Origin: Fen-1135 sp963705275
GTDB taxonomy: Bacteria > Desulfobacterota > Syntrophia > Syntrophales > UBA2185
DNA length: 64,000 nucleotides
NCBI GenBank assembly: GCA_963705275.1
Contig: OY970063.1
Span: forward strand, 930,001 to 994,000
Direction of reading: 5' to 3'
Part shown: one piece after another, positions 25,672-35,153 of the stretch
Layout of the letters: every line of letters begins with the position of its first letter
Position numbering within the stretch: the first letter of the stretch is position 1
Made by a program: the position numbers and the translations under genes
The notes under the pieces: model-generated
The model's database searches: none
What the model saw: the letters and a program-made list of their open reading frames with translations, nothing else
What the model was told of the DNA's origin: nothing

Positions 25672-26604
25672 TTAAGTTGATGCTGCTATTTCCATCTTCC
25701 TATCAAAGAGACGCTCCGCCTCCTCCATTCCTATCATTTCGAACGTCACGGAATCGCCCGGTTTGAGGTGGGCAAGAAGGTCATGATCCACTTTGGCTAT
25801 CAGGGCCGGTCTCGCATATCCCCCAAGAGTGCGTTCATGAAGCTGGATGATGGGCAGGCCGTCTCCTGGAACCTGGATACTGCCGGGCAGCAGTCCCTCT
25901 GATATGATGCTCTCTTCTGCATCTGTTCTGAATGCGAGCGGTCTGCCGTCCAATCTGATACCTGTCCTGTTTAGCTTCGTGGAAACTGTAAAGGCCGTCC
26001 CACCCTTACTGCCCAGGAATTCTTCCCAGGATTCGTCAGTGAAATAATTGCTTTCCGGTCCTTCCACTACTCTTAGCGTGTGCGGCGGCATCATGTGCGG
26101 TGTGAACTCTTCGGGAATCTGCTTCACATCCACCATCCTGATGTCCTCGAATGCAATACTGTCGCCTTTCTGAAGAGCTCTCCCCCGGTAACCGCCGAAT
26201 CGGCACTCCAGATTGGTCGTATAGCTTCCAATGATCTTCTCCATAACGGGTGTGCCGGAAAATCCCACGTAATATCTGAAACCCTCCCCGACCTTATCGA
26301 CAGTCAATGTCTCCCCGGCCCTCGCCTCAAAAGACATCCAGGATTGCAAAGGCCTGCCCTCCAGGCTGGCCCGCACATTTGCCCCTGTGATGGCGCAACA
26401 GATATCCTTGCCAAATTTTAAAGAAAATTTTTCGCCGAATGTCTCGATGGCCGGCGCATTGCCCTCGTTACCAAGGAGATGATTGAGTACCTCCAACGCA
26501 TACAGATCCAAGGCACGCGAAGTTGGAATGCCCACGTCCCTGTACCCAAACCTGCCGCAGTCAACGACAATAGACATGATTCCGGGATGGATAATTTCGA
26601 TCAT
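25672..26604 (-). CDS. pxpC: 5-oxoprolinase subunit C
   Basis: 310 aa, biotin-dependent carboxyltransferase-like family (KipA/PxpC). Motifs include DCGRFGYRDVGIPTSRALD near the N-terminus and QLHERTLGGYARPALIAKVD near residue 260. With PxpA and PxpB it hydrolyses 5-oxo-L-proline to glutamate using ATP. Starts within the last 4 bases of pxpB (ATGA). Despite the family name no biotin site is expected. Confidence 0.92.
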   Translation of the reverse strand: MIEIIHPGIMSIVVDCGRFGYRDVGIPTSRALDLYALEVLNHLLGNEGNAPAIETFGEKFSLKFGKDICCAITGANVRASLEGRPLQSWMSFEARAGETLTVDKVGEGFRYYVGFSGTPVMEKIIGSYTTNLECRFGGYRGRALQKGDSIAFEDIRMVDVKQIPEEFTPHMMPPHTLRVVEGPESNYFTDESWEEFLGSKGGTAFTVSTKLNRTGIRLDGRPLAFRTDAEESIISEGLLPGSIQVPGDGLPIIQLHERTLGGYARPALIAKVDHDLLAHLKPGDSVTFEMIGMEEAERLFDRKMEIAAST

Positions 26605-27242
26605 GCGCGTATGAACCTCACTTCGTCGCCAATCTGGAAGAGGCTGTAAGGCTCCTTATTGCAATCGAAAAGCTTCTTCTTAGTCCTTCCAATTATTCTC
26701 CACCCCGCCGGAGACTCAAAGGGATATATTCCGGTCTGAAGCTGAGCAAGACCGACGGAGCCCTCGGGAACTCTCAAACGAGGCGTCTCAAGCCTTGGAA
26801 CATACAACCTCCGGTCTAGGATCCCCAAATAGGGAAATCCGGGCATGAACCCTACGGCAAATACTTTGTACGTGACGGAGGTATGAATATCTATTATCTC
26901 GTCTTCGGATAATCCCGTGTGGGACGACACAAAATCAATGTCAAAGCCGATTTCCCCGCCATATTCTACCGGAATATCGTAGGTTCTCGGTTCCGGAATA
27001 TCGACATGGCCTATCAAGAATTCCTTATCCCGCAAAGAGGCTGTCAGCGCTTTGTATGAAGTCTTCTTCCTGTCAAAGAGAATGAGGCAGGATCTAAAGG
27101 AGGGTATGATGTCCGTTATTTCTTCTAATTGGAGGGACTTCAGAAAAAAATAGTATCGTCTTACCCTTTCGTGGATCTCCAAATCGATTTTTTCTCCGAA
27201 TAAGATCCGTATCCCCTCTTCCCCATACCTTGAAATATTCAT
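26601..27242 (-). CDS. pxpB: 5-oxoprolinase subunit B
   Basis: 213 aa, KipI/PxpB family (cyclophilin-like fold). Diagnostic stretch PGFPYLGILDRRLYVPRLET followed by RVPEGSVGLAQLQTGIYPFE and SPAGWRIIGRT. Lies between pxpA (3 bases away) and pxpC (4-base overlap). Confidence 0.93.
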   Translation of the reverse strand: MNISRYGEEGIRILFGEKIDLEIHERVRRYYFFLKSLQLEEITDIIPSFRSCLILFDRKKTSYKALTASLRDKEFLIGHVDIPEPRTYDIPVEYGGEIGFDIDFVSSHTGLSEDEIIDIHTSVTYKVFAVGFMPGFPYLGILDRRLYVPRLETPRLRVPEGSVGLAQLQTGIYPFESPAGWRIIGRTKKKLFDCNKEPYSLFQIGDEVRFIRA

Positions 27243-27245
27243 ACA

Positions 27246-28025
27246 CTATAAGAGATCCGTCAGTGGCTTAACGTGAATACCTTCTTCTTCAAAACAGGTC
27301 TTCAGCCTTCGTGCAGCGTCAATGCTTTCCAGGTTGTCACCGTGCATACACAAAGTATCAATCTCCATATCCAACCAGTGTCCGTTGACACTCTCGATTC
27401 CCCGCTCTTTAACCATACGTATCGCCCTCTTTGCAATGAGGTCCGGATCTTTCAACACCGCCTCTTTGTATTTTCGTGACAAAAGCTCTCCGTCATCGCC
27501 ATAGCTCCTGTCCGGAAAAGCCTCCAGCGCGATTCTTACGCCCTTCTTTTTCAGGAACTTCTTCAGAGAAGCCGTCCCAGGTGTGGTAAGTGTCAAAAAA
27601 ATCACGTCTCCGAAGGCGCTCTTCACCATTTCAATGATCTCCAGAAAAAGGCTTTCCTCTTTGATCAGGTGATTATAGAGGGCGCCATGCATCTTCACAT
27701 GCTGCAATGGCATTTGATGCACTGCGAGAAACCCCTGCAGGGCTCCCACCTGGTATATTATGGCGTTTATTATTTCCTTCCGGTCCATGTCCATGAACCG
27801 TCTTCCGAAACCCGGCAAATCAGGATAGCCGGGATGCGCACCTGCTCTGACCCCGTGGTCTCTGCAGAGCCGCACCGTCCTTTCCATGACATTAGGATCC
27901 GATGCGTGAAAGCCGCAGGCGATATTGGAAGAGGTGATGTAACGGATGATCTCTTCGTCTCTGCCGATCTTGTAAGCGCCGAAAGATTCCCCCATGTCGC
28001 AGTTAATATCTACGGCAATGTCCAT
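27246..28025 (-). CDS. pxpA: 5-oxoprolinase subunit A (LamB/YcsF family)
   Basis: 259 aa from the ATG at 28025. Conserved motifs in order: DINCDMGESFG, NIACGFHASDP, GAHPGYPDLPGFGRR, VKMHGALYNHL, EAFPDRSYGDDGELLSR and CMHGDN. The open frame reaches 28118, but that start overlaps the promoter found at 28097-28125, and homology begins at MDIAVDINCD; GAGAAGG precedes the chosen ATG. First gene of the pxpABC-livKHMGF operon. Confidence 0.93.
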   Translation of the reverse strand: MDIAVDINCDMGESFGAYKIGRDEEIIRYITSSNIACGFHASDPNVMERTVRLCRDHGVRAGAHPGYPDLPGFGRRFMDMDRKEIINAIIYQVGALQGFLAVHQMPLQHVKMHGALYNHLIKEESLFLEIIEMVKSAFGDVIFLTLTTPGTASLKKFLKKKGVRIALEAFPDRSYGDDGELLSRKYKEAVLKDPDLIAKRAIRMVKERGIESVNGHWLDMEIDTLCMHGDNLESIDAARRLKTCFEEEGIHVKPLTDLL

Positions 28026-28096
28026 ATCCTTCTCGCAAGTAACTTCCCCCAAAAGGAAATGGGGTTGATGAATTCGTGGGTTCGATATTAAGGGGT

Positions 28097-28125
28097 TATT
28101 TAAAACTTCTCCCTCCAACTGTCAA
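28097..28125 (-). promoter_or_regulatory. Promoter of the pxp-liv operon
   Basis: On the minus strand TTGACA (28125-28120), 17-base spacer, TAAATA (28102-28097). Predicted start of transcription near 28090, about 65 bases before pxpA. No other strong promoter is seen up to 28398. Confidence 0.65.
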
Positions 28126-28397
28126 TGGGAATATCGTCGTAAAGTTTCCTGGCGTATTTAACAACCAATGCGCATTAATCTTATGTGAATGCCCATCATT
28201 TAGACCTCAATGTCTCTGTCATTTCCGCCCCCGATAAGAACGTTCGAGGAAAGGCCCCGATCGGTAATCCAGCAATTATATGGCGTAACGTTCTTATCAA
28301 AGTTCATGAAACCAATAAAATTATCACAGACGCCTGGCTTGAAATGTGATACATGTTAAATGGTAAAATGATTCATTTATCAAAGCATTAAAAATGG

Positions 28398-29546
28398 GTG
28401 TGGTCGTTGAGCAGCGAAAATAATGATTTAGCGCTCGTATTGAGCGGAGGAGGGGCGCATGCCGCCTATCAAGTGGGCTTTTTGCGTTCCCTCGCAGATC
28501 AATTTCCTCACCTCAATATCCCGATATTAACGGGCGTTTCCGCAGGCGCCATCAATGCCGCGTTCATTGCCAATCATCAAGGCACCTTCGCGGAAGCTGT
28601 CGCTGCACTGAGCGAATTCTGGCTCAAACTTCAGACTGATCATGTCTTTACCGTAAACGCATGGACCCTTACAAAAAATCTTCTCCGTTGGGGGCTATCG
28701 CTTCTGTCAGGAGGCATGTCCAGGACAAGGTCTCCGAAAGGGTTTGTGGATACTAGGCCTCTCAGAAAAATGCTGCACACGGGATTCAAGTCATCGGACG
28801 GCGGAATAATAGGAATCCGTGAGAATATACGGCAGCAAAAACTGAAAGCCCTTGCCATCACAGCCACAAACTATGCAACAGGTCAAACCATTACGTGGGT
28901 CCAGGGAAAAAATATCGAAATGTGGGAACGGCCGGACAGACACAGTGTCATGACAAATATCACCGTTGATCAAATCATGGCCTCCACGGCCCTGCCTATT
29001 TTCTTTCCGGCCATCAAGGTTGGGGATTCATGGTACGGTGATGGTGTCATTCGCCAGTCAGCGCCGCTTTCGCCTTCTCTTCATCTTGGCGCGGGGCGAA
29101 TCCTGGCGATCTCGACCCGTCATAAGCCTATTGTACAAGGGGCACGTTCCGAAGCAAGTTATCGTTATCCGTCCATTGCACAGATCATGGGCATCCTCAT
29201 GAATGCCATTTTTCTGGATTTGCTGGACCAGGATGCGCTTGGACTGGAGCGCGTCAACCGCGTCCTCGCCAACACATCATCAAGAGAGGACCTCAATCTC
29301 CGGTTGGTGCGGGCATTCGTCTTGCGTCCCTCCGTCGATTTAGGAATGATAGCGGGAAAATATGAACGTGATCTGCCCCGGCTGTTTCGTTTTTTAATGC
29401 GGGGACTCGGCACGCATGAAACGGAAAACTTTGATTGGCTGAGCATGGTCATGTTCGTTCCGAGCTACATACGAAGCCTCATGGAAATCGGCGCTGCCGA
29501 CGCCAACGCCCGCAAAGAAGAAATGGCGGCATTGCTTTCATCATAG
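28398..29546 (+). CDS. Patatin-like phospholipase
   Basis: 382 aa. Patatin domain in the first ~230 residues: oxyanion motif SGGGAHAAYQVG, nucleophile elbow GVSAG (Ser in the centre), and the dyad Asp in WYGDGVIRQSAP. Likely cytosolic serine lipase acting on phospholipids or acyl esters; no signal peptide. GTG start at 28398 by extent of homology; an in-frame TTG at 28407 is possible. Stands alone. Confidence 0.85.
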   Translation: MWSLSSENNDLALVLSGGGAHAAYQVGFLRSLADQFPHLNIPILTGVSAGAINAAFIANHQGTFAEAVAALSEFWLKLQTDHVFTVNAWTLTKNLLRWGLSLLSGGMSRTRSPKGFVDTRPLRKMLHTGFKSSDGGIIGIRENIRQQKLKALAITATNYATGQTITWVQGKNIEMWERPDRHSVMTNITVDQIMASTALPIFFPAIKVGDSWYGDGVIRQSAPLSPSLHLGAGRILAISTRHKPIVQGARSEASYRYPSIAQIMGILMNAIFLDLLDQDALGLERVNRVLANTSSREDLNLRLVRAFVLRPSVDLGMIAGKYERDLPRLFRFLMRGLGTHETENFDWLSMVMFVPSYIRSLMEIGAADANARKEEMAALLSS

Positions 29547-29829
29547 AGATACTCGAAACACTGCATCGCCTGGGAACCCTCCTCCTTGTCACTTCGAACC
29601 GAGTGAGGCAATCTCAGTCCCCGCAACAGACAGTGATTTTTTGAGATTACCGCATCGTTTCTCACCTTACAATAACACCCTGAGAATATCGCCTTTCCGG
29701 CCTGGAATCATCCTTTTTCTCACGCTTGATAAGATTTTTTTCATCGAGAAATGAGGGGCTGCTCTATGGCATCGGCTAACAGCATTATGTAGATTGATTT
29801 TGAAAAATCTCGAAATGGAGGTGCTTGAT

Positions 29830-30189
29830 ATGGGAGACATAGTCTATTTTGAACTGCCGGCGGATGACATGGGAAGGGCGAAAAAATTTTACAAGAAACT
29901 TTTTGCCTGGGAGTTCGAGAAAGTTCCCAAATGGGACTACTGGATGATCACGACAGGCGGCAAGGAAGCGCTTTACGGCGGCTTGACGAAACGGGAAAAG
30001 ACCAGGAAGGCGGTCCTCAATTATATTGATGTTGAATCAGTGGAGAAATGCAGCGTCAAGATTGAAAAGGCCGGCGGAAAGATTCTGGTTCCCAAAATGC
30101 CAGTCAAGGGATGGGGATATTATGCTATTTTCAAAGATCCGGAAAATAATATCCTGGGCATCTGGGAGGATGATCAAAGCGCAAAGTAA
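29830..30189 (+). CDS. VOC-family (glyoxalase/bleomycin-resistance-like) protein
   Basis: 119 aa. A single vicinal-oxygen-chelate module: MGDIVYFELPADDMGRAKKF at the start and YYAIFKDPENNILGIWE at the end, the usual pattern of metal-binding VOC proteins. The ATG at 29830 is preferred to 29794 because GGAGG lies 8 bases before it. Exact activity unknown. Confidence 0.8.
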   Translation: MGDIVYFELPADDMGRAKKFYKKLFAWEFEKVPKWDYWMITTGGKEALYGGLTKREKTRKAVLNYIDVESVEKCSVKIEKAGGKILVPKMPVKGWGYYAIFKDPENNILGIWEDDQSAK

Positions 30190-30224
30190 TAGGATGCAGA
30201 AAGAAGGCAAGTGAGAACGAATCA

Positions 30225-30330
30225 TGACGGGCGTGCCGGATTCCCGATCAGGGCCCGCCCGCGAATGTTCTTGTCGGGGGCGGGAATGCCTGCGTAGATA
30301 GTTGATGGGATTGCCGTGGCCTTTTGGACC
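30225..30330. repeat. GGATTCCCG-type dispersed inverted repeat
   Basis: GC-rich segment with GGATTCCCGATCAGGGCCC and, further on, CGGGGGCGGGAATGCC; the arms are imperfectly complementary. Related fragments lie near 6205 and 31812, always intergenic. Confidence 0.45.
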
Positions 30331-30382
30331 TCGCAATGACAATTGGGGGAAACGACAGTATTCTTGACTTCTCGCACCGGCA

Positions 30383-31606
30383 TTATGTATCGCCCTTCTT
30401 CATTTTCCCCACATTCCGCTTCATAGCATCGCCCAATGAACCCAGCGATATCGGGACTTCCCCGATATATTCGCGATAACCATTTTCAGATGTTTTTTCT
30501 ATCTTACGCGCTGCATCATCGCGCGCTTCCGCCTCCGGTATGGAAAGGGATATCCGCTTTTGATTCCGGTCCATAGCATCAATCCTCACTTCGATCGCTT
30601 CACCCAATTTTACTGCATCGCCGGGATGAACGATCCTCTTTCCCTTTCCCAGTTTGGAGATGTGAAGAAGGCCATCAACTCCTGGCCCCAGATTGACGAA
30701 GGCGCCGAACTTCGTCAGACGCACAACAGTGCCTGTATGAAAAGTCCCTTCTGGATATTTTGCCTCTGCTTCATTCCATGGATCGGACAATGTCTGTTTC
30801 AGAGAAAAACTGATACGATTGCTTTGCGGATCCATTCTGGTTATGACTACATCAATTATTTGACCGACAGATAGACGCGTATAAATGTCCTCCACCCGGT
30901 CCCAGCCGATCTCCGAGATCGGAAGGAGGCCCTGCAAACCGCCGATATCCAGAAAAGCGCCAAAATCACGGATCGAAACGACGGTCCCTTTTACAAGCAT
31001 CCCCTCGTGCAATTCGGCCTTCCGTGCCTCTTCATCCTTTTTCTTCTGCTCTTCCAGAATGGCTCTGGCAGACAGAATGATATTTCGCCCCCGCTCTCCA
31101 TATTCGATAATTCTAAAAGGCAGGCGGCGGCCGATATAGTCTTTTGCATTCTCAGTACGATTGATGCCTATCTGGGAATACGGGCAGAAGCCCCGCATAT
31201 CCCCCGCCAGTTTTATCTCAAAACCCCCTTTTATCTCTTTTTCGACGATACCTTCTATGGGAATCCCGTTGCGCCAGACTTCTTCTATATGGTTTCGTGC
31301 GGAATCTCCCGCGCCTATCTTCGTTGTAAAAAGTTTCTCGTTATGTCTCGATGAAAGGAAATAGGCTTCAACGGTATCGCCCTCCTTCACAGAAAGATTG
31401 CCATTTTCATCGGCTAATTCCTTCCTGTCCAGATAGCCTTCGCTCTTCCCCCCCAGATCGAGGAAAATCCAATCCTGGGTAATCTTGACGATGGCAGCTT
31501 CAATCTTCTGTCCCGGATTCAAAAAATCTTTTCGCACTTCGGTTTCTTCGAACAGTTCCGCAAAACTCTTTTCTTCACTTGAATCATTCTTTTTCTCTTC
31601 CACCAT
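30383..31606 (-). CDS. S1 RNA-binding-domain protein (RpsA-like, four S1 repeats)
   Basis: 407 aa with four S1 repeats at roughly 31-100, 115-185, 200-270 and 285-355; repeats three and four carry the clearest motifs (GMLVKGTVVSIRDFGAFLDI; GTVVRLTKFGAFVNLGPGVD). Acidic N-terminus. Ribosomal protein S1 usually has six repeats; this shorter form is common as a second S1-like protein in deltaproteobacteria. Likely binds RNA or the ribosome. Confidence 0.85.
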   Translation of the reverse strand: MVEEKKNDSSEEKSFAELFEETEVRKDFLNPGQKIEAAIVKITQDWIFLDLGGKSEGYLDRKELADENGNLSVKEGDTVEAYFLSSRHNEKLFTTKIGAGDSARNHIEEVWRNGIPIEGIVEKEIKGGFEIKLAGDMRGFCPYSQIGINRTENAKDYIGRRLPFRIIEYGERGRNIILSARAILEEQKKKDEEARKAELHEGMLVKGTVVSIRDFGAFLDIGGLQGLLPISEIGWDRVEDIYTRLSVGQIIDVVITRMDPQSNRISFSLKQTLSDPWNEAEAKYPEGTFHTGTVVRLTKFGAFVNLGPGVDGLLHISKLGKGKRIVHPGDAVKLGEAIEVRIDAMDRNQKRISLSIPEAEARDDAARKIEKTSENGYREYIGEVPISLGSLGDAMKRNVGKMKKGDT

Positions 31607-31771
31607 GTGACGCTATCCCTATCCTTAATGTAATTATGACAAGTGTCTTTCTGAGACAGTGTACTTGATTATGTCTCTATGCACAATATAATTTCAGGCG
31701 TGCTCTGCAAGCTACGTCTTGAAGTGTCAATTATTCATCATTCGGTGATTATTAATGACGGTTTAATGATG

Positions 31772-31801
31772 TTGACAGGAAAGAAGGTCTTCTCCTATAC
31801 T
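31772..31801 (+). promoter_or_regulatory. Promoter upstream of the GNAT-HDAC gene
   Basis: TTGACA at 31772-31777, 18-base spacer ending TCTTCTCC, TATACT at 31796-31801. The TCTCCTATACT block is shared with the promoters at 3813 and 61220, but the leader differs. The GTG of the next gene is 90 bases downstream. Confidence 0.6.
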
Positions 31802-31805
31802 TTGT

Positions 31806-31868
31806 AACACCGGAGTGGGATTCCCGCGGAAGCCTGCCTTCAAATGTTCTTACCGAGGCAGGCAATGA
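31806..31868. repeat. Dispersed inverted repeat in the leader of the HDAC gene
   Basis: Contains GGATTCCCGCGGAAGCCTGCC and later GAGGCAGGCAATG, related to the elements near 6205 and 30240. It lies between the promoter and the ribosome site, so it would form a hairpin in the transcript. Confidence 0.4.
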
Positions 31869-31890
31869 TAGAAGATGTGCAGGAGGGACG

Positions 31891-33670
31891 GTGAACTGGC
31901 CGGAAATTACGAAGCAATTTGCCGAACTCGACTTATGGCCATGTTCGGCCCTCGACAAGAGGAAAGATGTTGTAACTGTGTCGCCCTGCGGCGATGCTGA
32001 TCTCGAACCACTCGCGCGGATGTACGACACCTATGAACCAAAGGCCGCCATCCAGGGTCTGCCCCCCATCGACCAGAAAACGCGCATCGAGTGGATTCGC
32101 AGTTGCCTCCGTACCGCGATGAACCTCAAGGCCGAACTGGGTGGCGCCGCTGTCGCACATGGCATGCTTTTCCCCATGGCGGACCCTGATATCGTCGAGT
32201 TTACCCTCTTCGTCCACAACCAGATCCAGAATCGCGGCATCGGCAGCATCGTCGCCTACCCGCTTTTTGCCGCAGCCAAACGCCTCGGATACAAAAAAGT
32301 ATGGGTGTTCGAAAGCCGCAATAATGCGCGCGCCCTGCGCATATATTACAAAGTCGGCTTCCGCGAGGCCCGTCGCGAGGGCAATGAGCTGGAACTGGAA
32401 CTCGACCTTGCGGGTATCCCTGAAACGCCCGATCTGTCCGACATCATCACACCCGTCGTGCCGTCAACGGGATTCATCAAATCTCCCGACTACCTCGCTA
32501 ACCAGAGCGTTCTCCCCGACACGCGTTCCGTCATCATCTACTCGCCCCGGTTCGAGGAATTTACCATCGAAAAAGACCACCCCTTCATCACCGCCCGCTC
32601 CCGTCTCTTCCTTGATATGTGCAGGCGCTACGACCTTCTCCACCTGACCGGCACTCAGATCATGGAACCCACGCCCATTGATGAGAACTCGGTCCTCGCC
32701 TTCCACGACATCCATTACTATCACTACCTCGTCATGGCCTCCAGGGGTGTATTCAACCCCCGTCATGCTCTCATACGGCATCGGCACCAGCGACAACCCC
32801 ATCTCACGCGGCGTGCTCGAATACTCCATGCTCGCCGTCGGTGCTTCCGTCATGGGCGCTGACCTGCTGATTTCACAGCCAGGCATCGACCTTGTCTTCA
32901 GCCCCACAGGTGGTTTCCACCATGGCGGCCCCAATTACGCCTCCGGATTCTGCTATCTCAATGACGTTGTCATCGCCATCAAGTATCTCCTCCAGCAATG
33001 GACTGTCGCGTCCTTTACTTCGATATTGATGCGCACCACGGCGACGGTGTCCAGTTCGCCTTCTACGACGAAAGCCGCGTCCTCAACGATATCCCTGCAT
33101 GAGTCAGCGCGCACGCTCTTTCCCTGGAACTCCGGATTTGAAAATGAACTTGGCGAAGGTCCCGGCTACGGCTACAATGTGAACGTCCCGCTTGCACCCG
33201 GCACAGAGGACGAAATCTATCGCGAAGTATTCCGCCGCATCGTCTCACCTCTGGCCCGCGCATACAAACCCGATGTCTGCGTTCTCGCTGCCGGCGTCGA
33301 CTCCATGTATACCGATTCCATGTCGCATCTCTCTCTCACAAATAATATCTATGCCGAAGTCATTTACGGTATTCATCGACTAGTGCCGAAGATGCTCATG
33401 CTGGGCGCGGGCGGATACAACCCCCGGAGCATCGCCCGCGACTGGACACTCGCGTGGGCCGTGCTCAACAACGCAGAACCCGACGGCGACTACTTCGGCC
33501 AGATGGGCGCCCGCGGCGCCGCGGCCATCGAAGGCGCCTCTCTCCGGGATCCATATCCTTTCATTTCTCCCAGCAAGATTGCCGAGGCCCGCGCTGAGGC
33601 CAGCCGCGTCATGACCTACCTGGAAACAAATGTCTTTCCCATTCATGGCCTCACCCCGCAGCCGGTGTGA
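31891..33670 (+). CDS. GNAT acetyltransferase-histone deacetylase fusion, three frameshifts
   Basis: One gene of about 592 aa if repaired. N-terminal GNAT domain (~30-180) with the acetyl-CoA loop QNRGIGS; C-terminal class I/AcuC-like deacetylase: FSPTGGFHHGGPNYASGFCY, then FDIDAHHGDGVQ (zinc Asp and His), GVDSMYTDSMSHLSLTN and GAGGYNPRSIARDW. The frame changes near 32757-32761 (one extra C in a C-run), near 32996 (one base missing) and near 33086 (one base extra). All catalytic motifs survive, so sequencing indels or very recent damage are likely. GTG start with AGGAGGG. A writer and an eraser of acetyl groups in one chain suggests control of acyl-lysine or acetyl-CoA enzymes. Confidence 0.8.
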
Positions 33671-33786
33671 TGCCCGATCAGCAGCGCATTCCGGCCATTG
33701 CGCGTATGACGGCAAGGAAACTCAGCAAGCCTTGCCGACATGAGTTCTTATTTATGCGCATTGAGTGGGGAGGACGGAGACTGTCT

Positions 33787-34635
33787 TTATGGCTTATAGT
33801 ACATAAGCTGGCGGGCGTAGGGAGCGACAAGTTCGCCGAGATGGCCCATCTCCGAGTCTTTCATCGGAGCAAATGATCCGGCACACCTCACATTTTCTTC
33901 AAGTTGTGCGATAGTATCGCACCCGATGATCGCCGTTGTCACAGGGTGAGAGAGAGCAAAACGGTAGAAGGGTTCAAGAGTGCTGATTCCCGGAATTCTC
34001 GATGCCATTCCCCTGATATAGACCTTCATGGCAATGATCCCCATGCCTTTTTGCAGGGCAAACGGCATGAGGTCTTCTATAAAATTCATATATTGCGGTT
34101 CTGCCGGATTGACGGGCATAAGCACTGTATCGAAGTCGGCAAGTTCAATGCAGCGCCTAAGGATCGCCGGATTCTCATGACCGGTGACACCGATAAAACG
34201 CACAAGACCCTTTTCCTTCGCCTCTGTGAATGCTTTCAGTGCGCCTCGCGGCGAAGTGACCTCTTCAATATCCTCTTCAGTCCTCATATCATGCATCTGC
34301 CAGAGGTCAAGATGGTCTGTATTCATGGTCTTAAGGGTATCGAGGAGATGCGCATGCGCACCTTTCCGGTCGCGAGCGTGCGACTTGCCCGCGAGGAAGA
34401 TATTCTTCCTTCGTTCTTTCAGCGCCTTTCCGTGGTATGATTCACATCCTGCATAGGCCTTGGCCGAATCGAAATAATTTATCCCGAGATCAATGGCCCG
34501 GTTGATCAGTTCATAAGCCTCTCGTTCGTGGCCGTATGTCCGGAGGATACCCTCGCCGCCGAGGCCCAGGATGGTCACATCCACGTTAGCTTTACCCAGT
34601 CTTCGTTTCGGGATCATATTGTTGTCGAGCCGCAT
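33787..34635 (-). CDS. Aldo/keto reductase
   Basis: 282 aa from the ATG at 34635 (the frame is open to 34689 but the extra residues are not family-like). NAD(P)H-dependent oxidoreductase fold; catalytic tetrad candidates: Asp and Tyr in NYFDSAKAYAG, Lys in FLAGKSH, His in DLWQMHD. The sub-family with a long C-terminal helix (GTEEN-like region here IAQLEENVRCAG) is common in anaerobes. Substrate unknown. Confidence 0.85.
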   Translation of the reverse strand: MRLDNNMIPKRRLGKANVDVTILGLGGEGILRTYGHEREAYELINRAIDLGINYFDSAKAYAGCESYHGKALKERRKNIFLAGKSHARDRKGAHAHLLDTLKTMNTDHLDLWQMHDMRTEEDIEEVTSPRGALKAFTEAKEKGLVRFIGVTGHENPAILRRCIELADFDTVLMPVNPAEPQYMNFIEDLMPFALQKGMGIIAMKVYIRGMASRIPGISTLEPFYRFALSHPVTTAIIGCDTIAQLEENVRCAGSFAPMKDSEMGHLGELVAPYARQLMYYKP

Positions 34636-34768
34636 TGATGAAGAAGTTCTCCTTTTGCAGAGTATAGGAAAAGGTCGTCTGTGCGTCAAGAGGAAAGGAA
34701 TGAACTTGATAGATTATAAGCTTAGTCATTATTTGCTGCTTAACCCCGACAAGCCCGAATCATAAAAT

Positions 34769-34800
34769 AAGCCCCTTTGCGAAAATATGCAGAGGGGCTT
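34769..34800 (-). terminator. Strong terminator of the small membrane-protein pair
   Basis: 12-bp stem (34769-34780 with 34789-34800, one G-T pair) and an 8-base loop, followed on the minus strand by TTATTTTAT. About 60 bases past the stop of the AtpZ-like gene. Confidence 0.7.
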
Positions 34801-34859
34801 TGGCGAGGATCACAGATCGTGAAAAGATCTTCTATGTTATCCGCGTGCGGAGGATGATC

Positions 34860-35096
34860 TCAGACATCCTTTCTCTTCAACCAGGCATCCTGATATAACC
34901 TGCCGATACAGGCAAATATGGCCAGGAAGAACAGCCCGAACATAAAGTTGGGAGAGGTACCCAGAAGTTCATCCAGTTTGTGACCCGCATAGAGGAAGAG
35001 GAAAGAGGCAATCACAATCACAAACCCCCACGAACTCAGCATGAAAATCGCTCTGTACATCTTGCGGTCTTGGTTTGTTTTGTGAGTCGCTAACAT
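34860..35096 (-). CDS. AtpZ/AtpI-like small membrane protein
   Basis: 78 aa with two membrane helices (~17-39 and ~50-68) and the pattern of the AtpZ/AtpI (PF09527) family: YAGHKLDELLGTSPNFMFGL. Such proteins usually lie at the head of an F-type ATP synthase operon and assist c-ring assembly or ion supply; no atp genes are near. AAAGGAGG precedes the ATG. Forms a pair with the 91-aa membrane protein. Confidence 0.7.
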   Translation of the reverse strand: MLATHKTNQDRKMYRAIFMLSSWGFVIVIASFLFLYAGHKLDELLGTSPNFMFGLFFLAIFACIGRLYQDAWLKRKDV

Positions 35097-35153
35097 CGCC
35101 TTATCCTCCTTTCCCTCCTGATTTGATCACCGCACTGCCTTGAATTTTTGGGT

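Noticed and set aside
28026..28118. Longer start for PxpA
   Set aside because: It overlaps a near-consensus promoter, and family homology starts at MDIAVDINCD.
32678..33670. Separate deacetylase gene starting at 32678
   Set aside because: Its first ~30 codons are the shifted frame of the preceding coding sequence, and the catalytic FDIDAHHGDG motif is in another frame; it is one frameshifted gene.
34571..34765. 64-codon + strand open frame across the aldo/keto reductase start
   Set aside because: Antisense to a real gene start, no ribosome site, no protein-like pattern.
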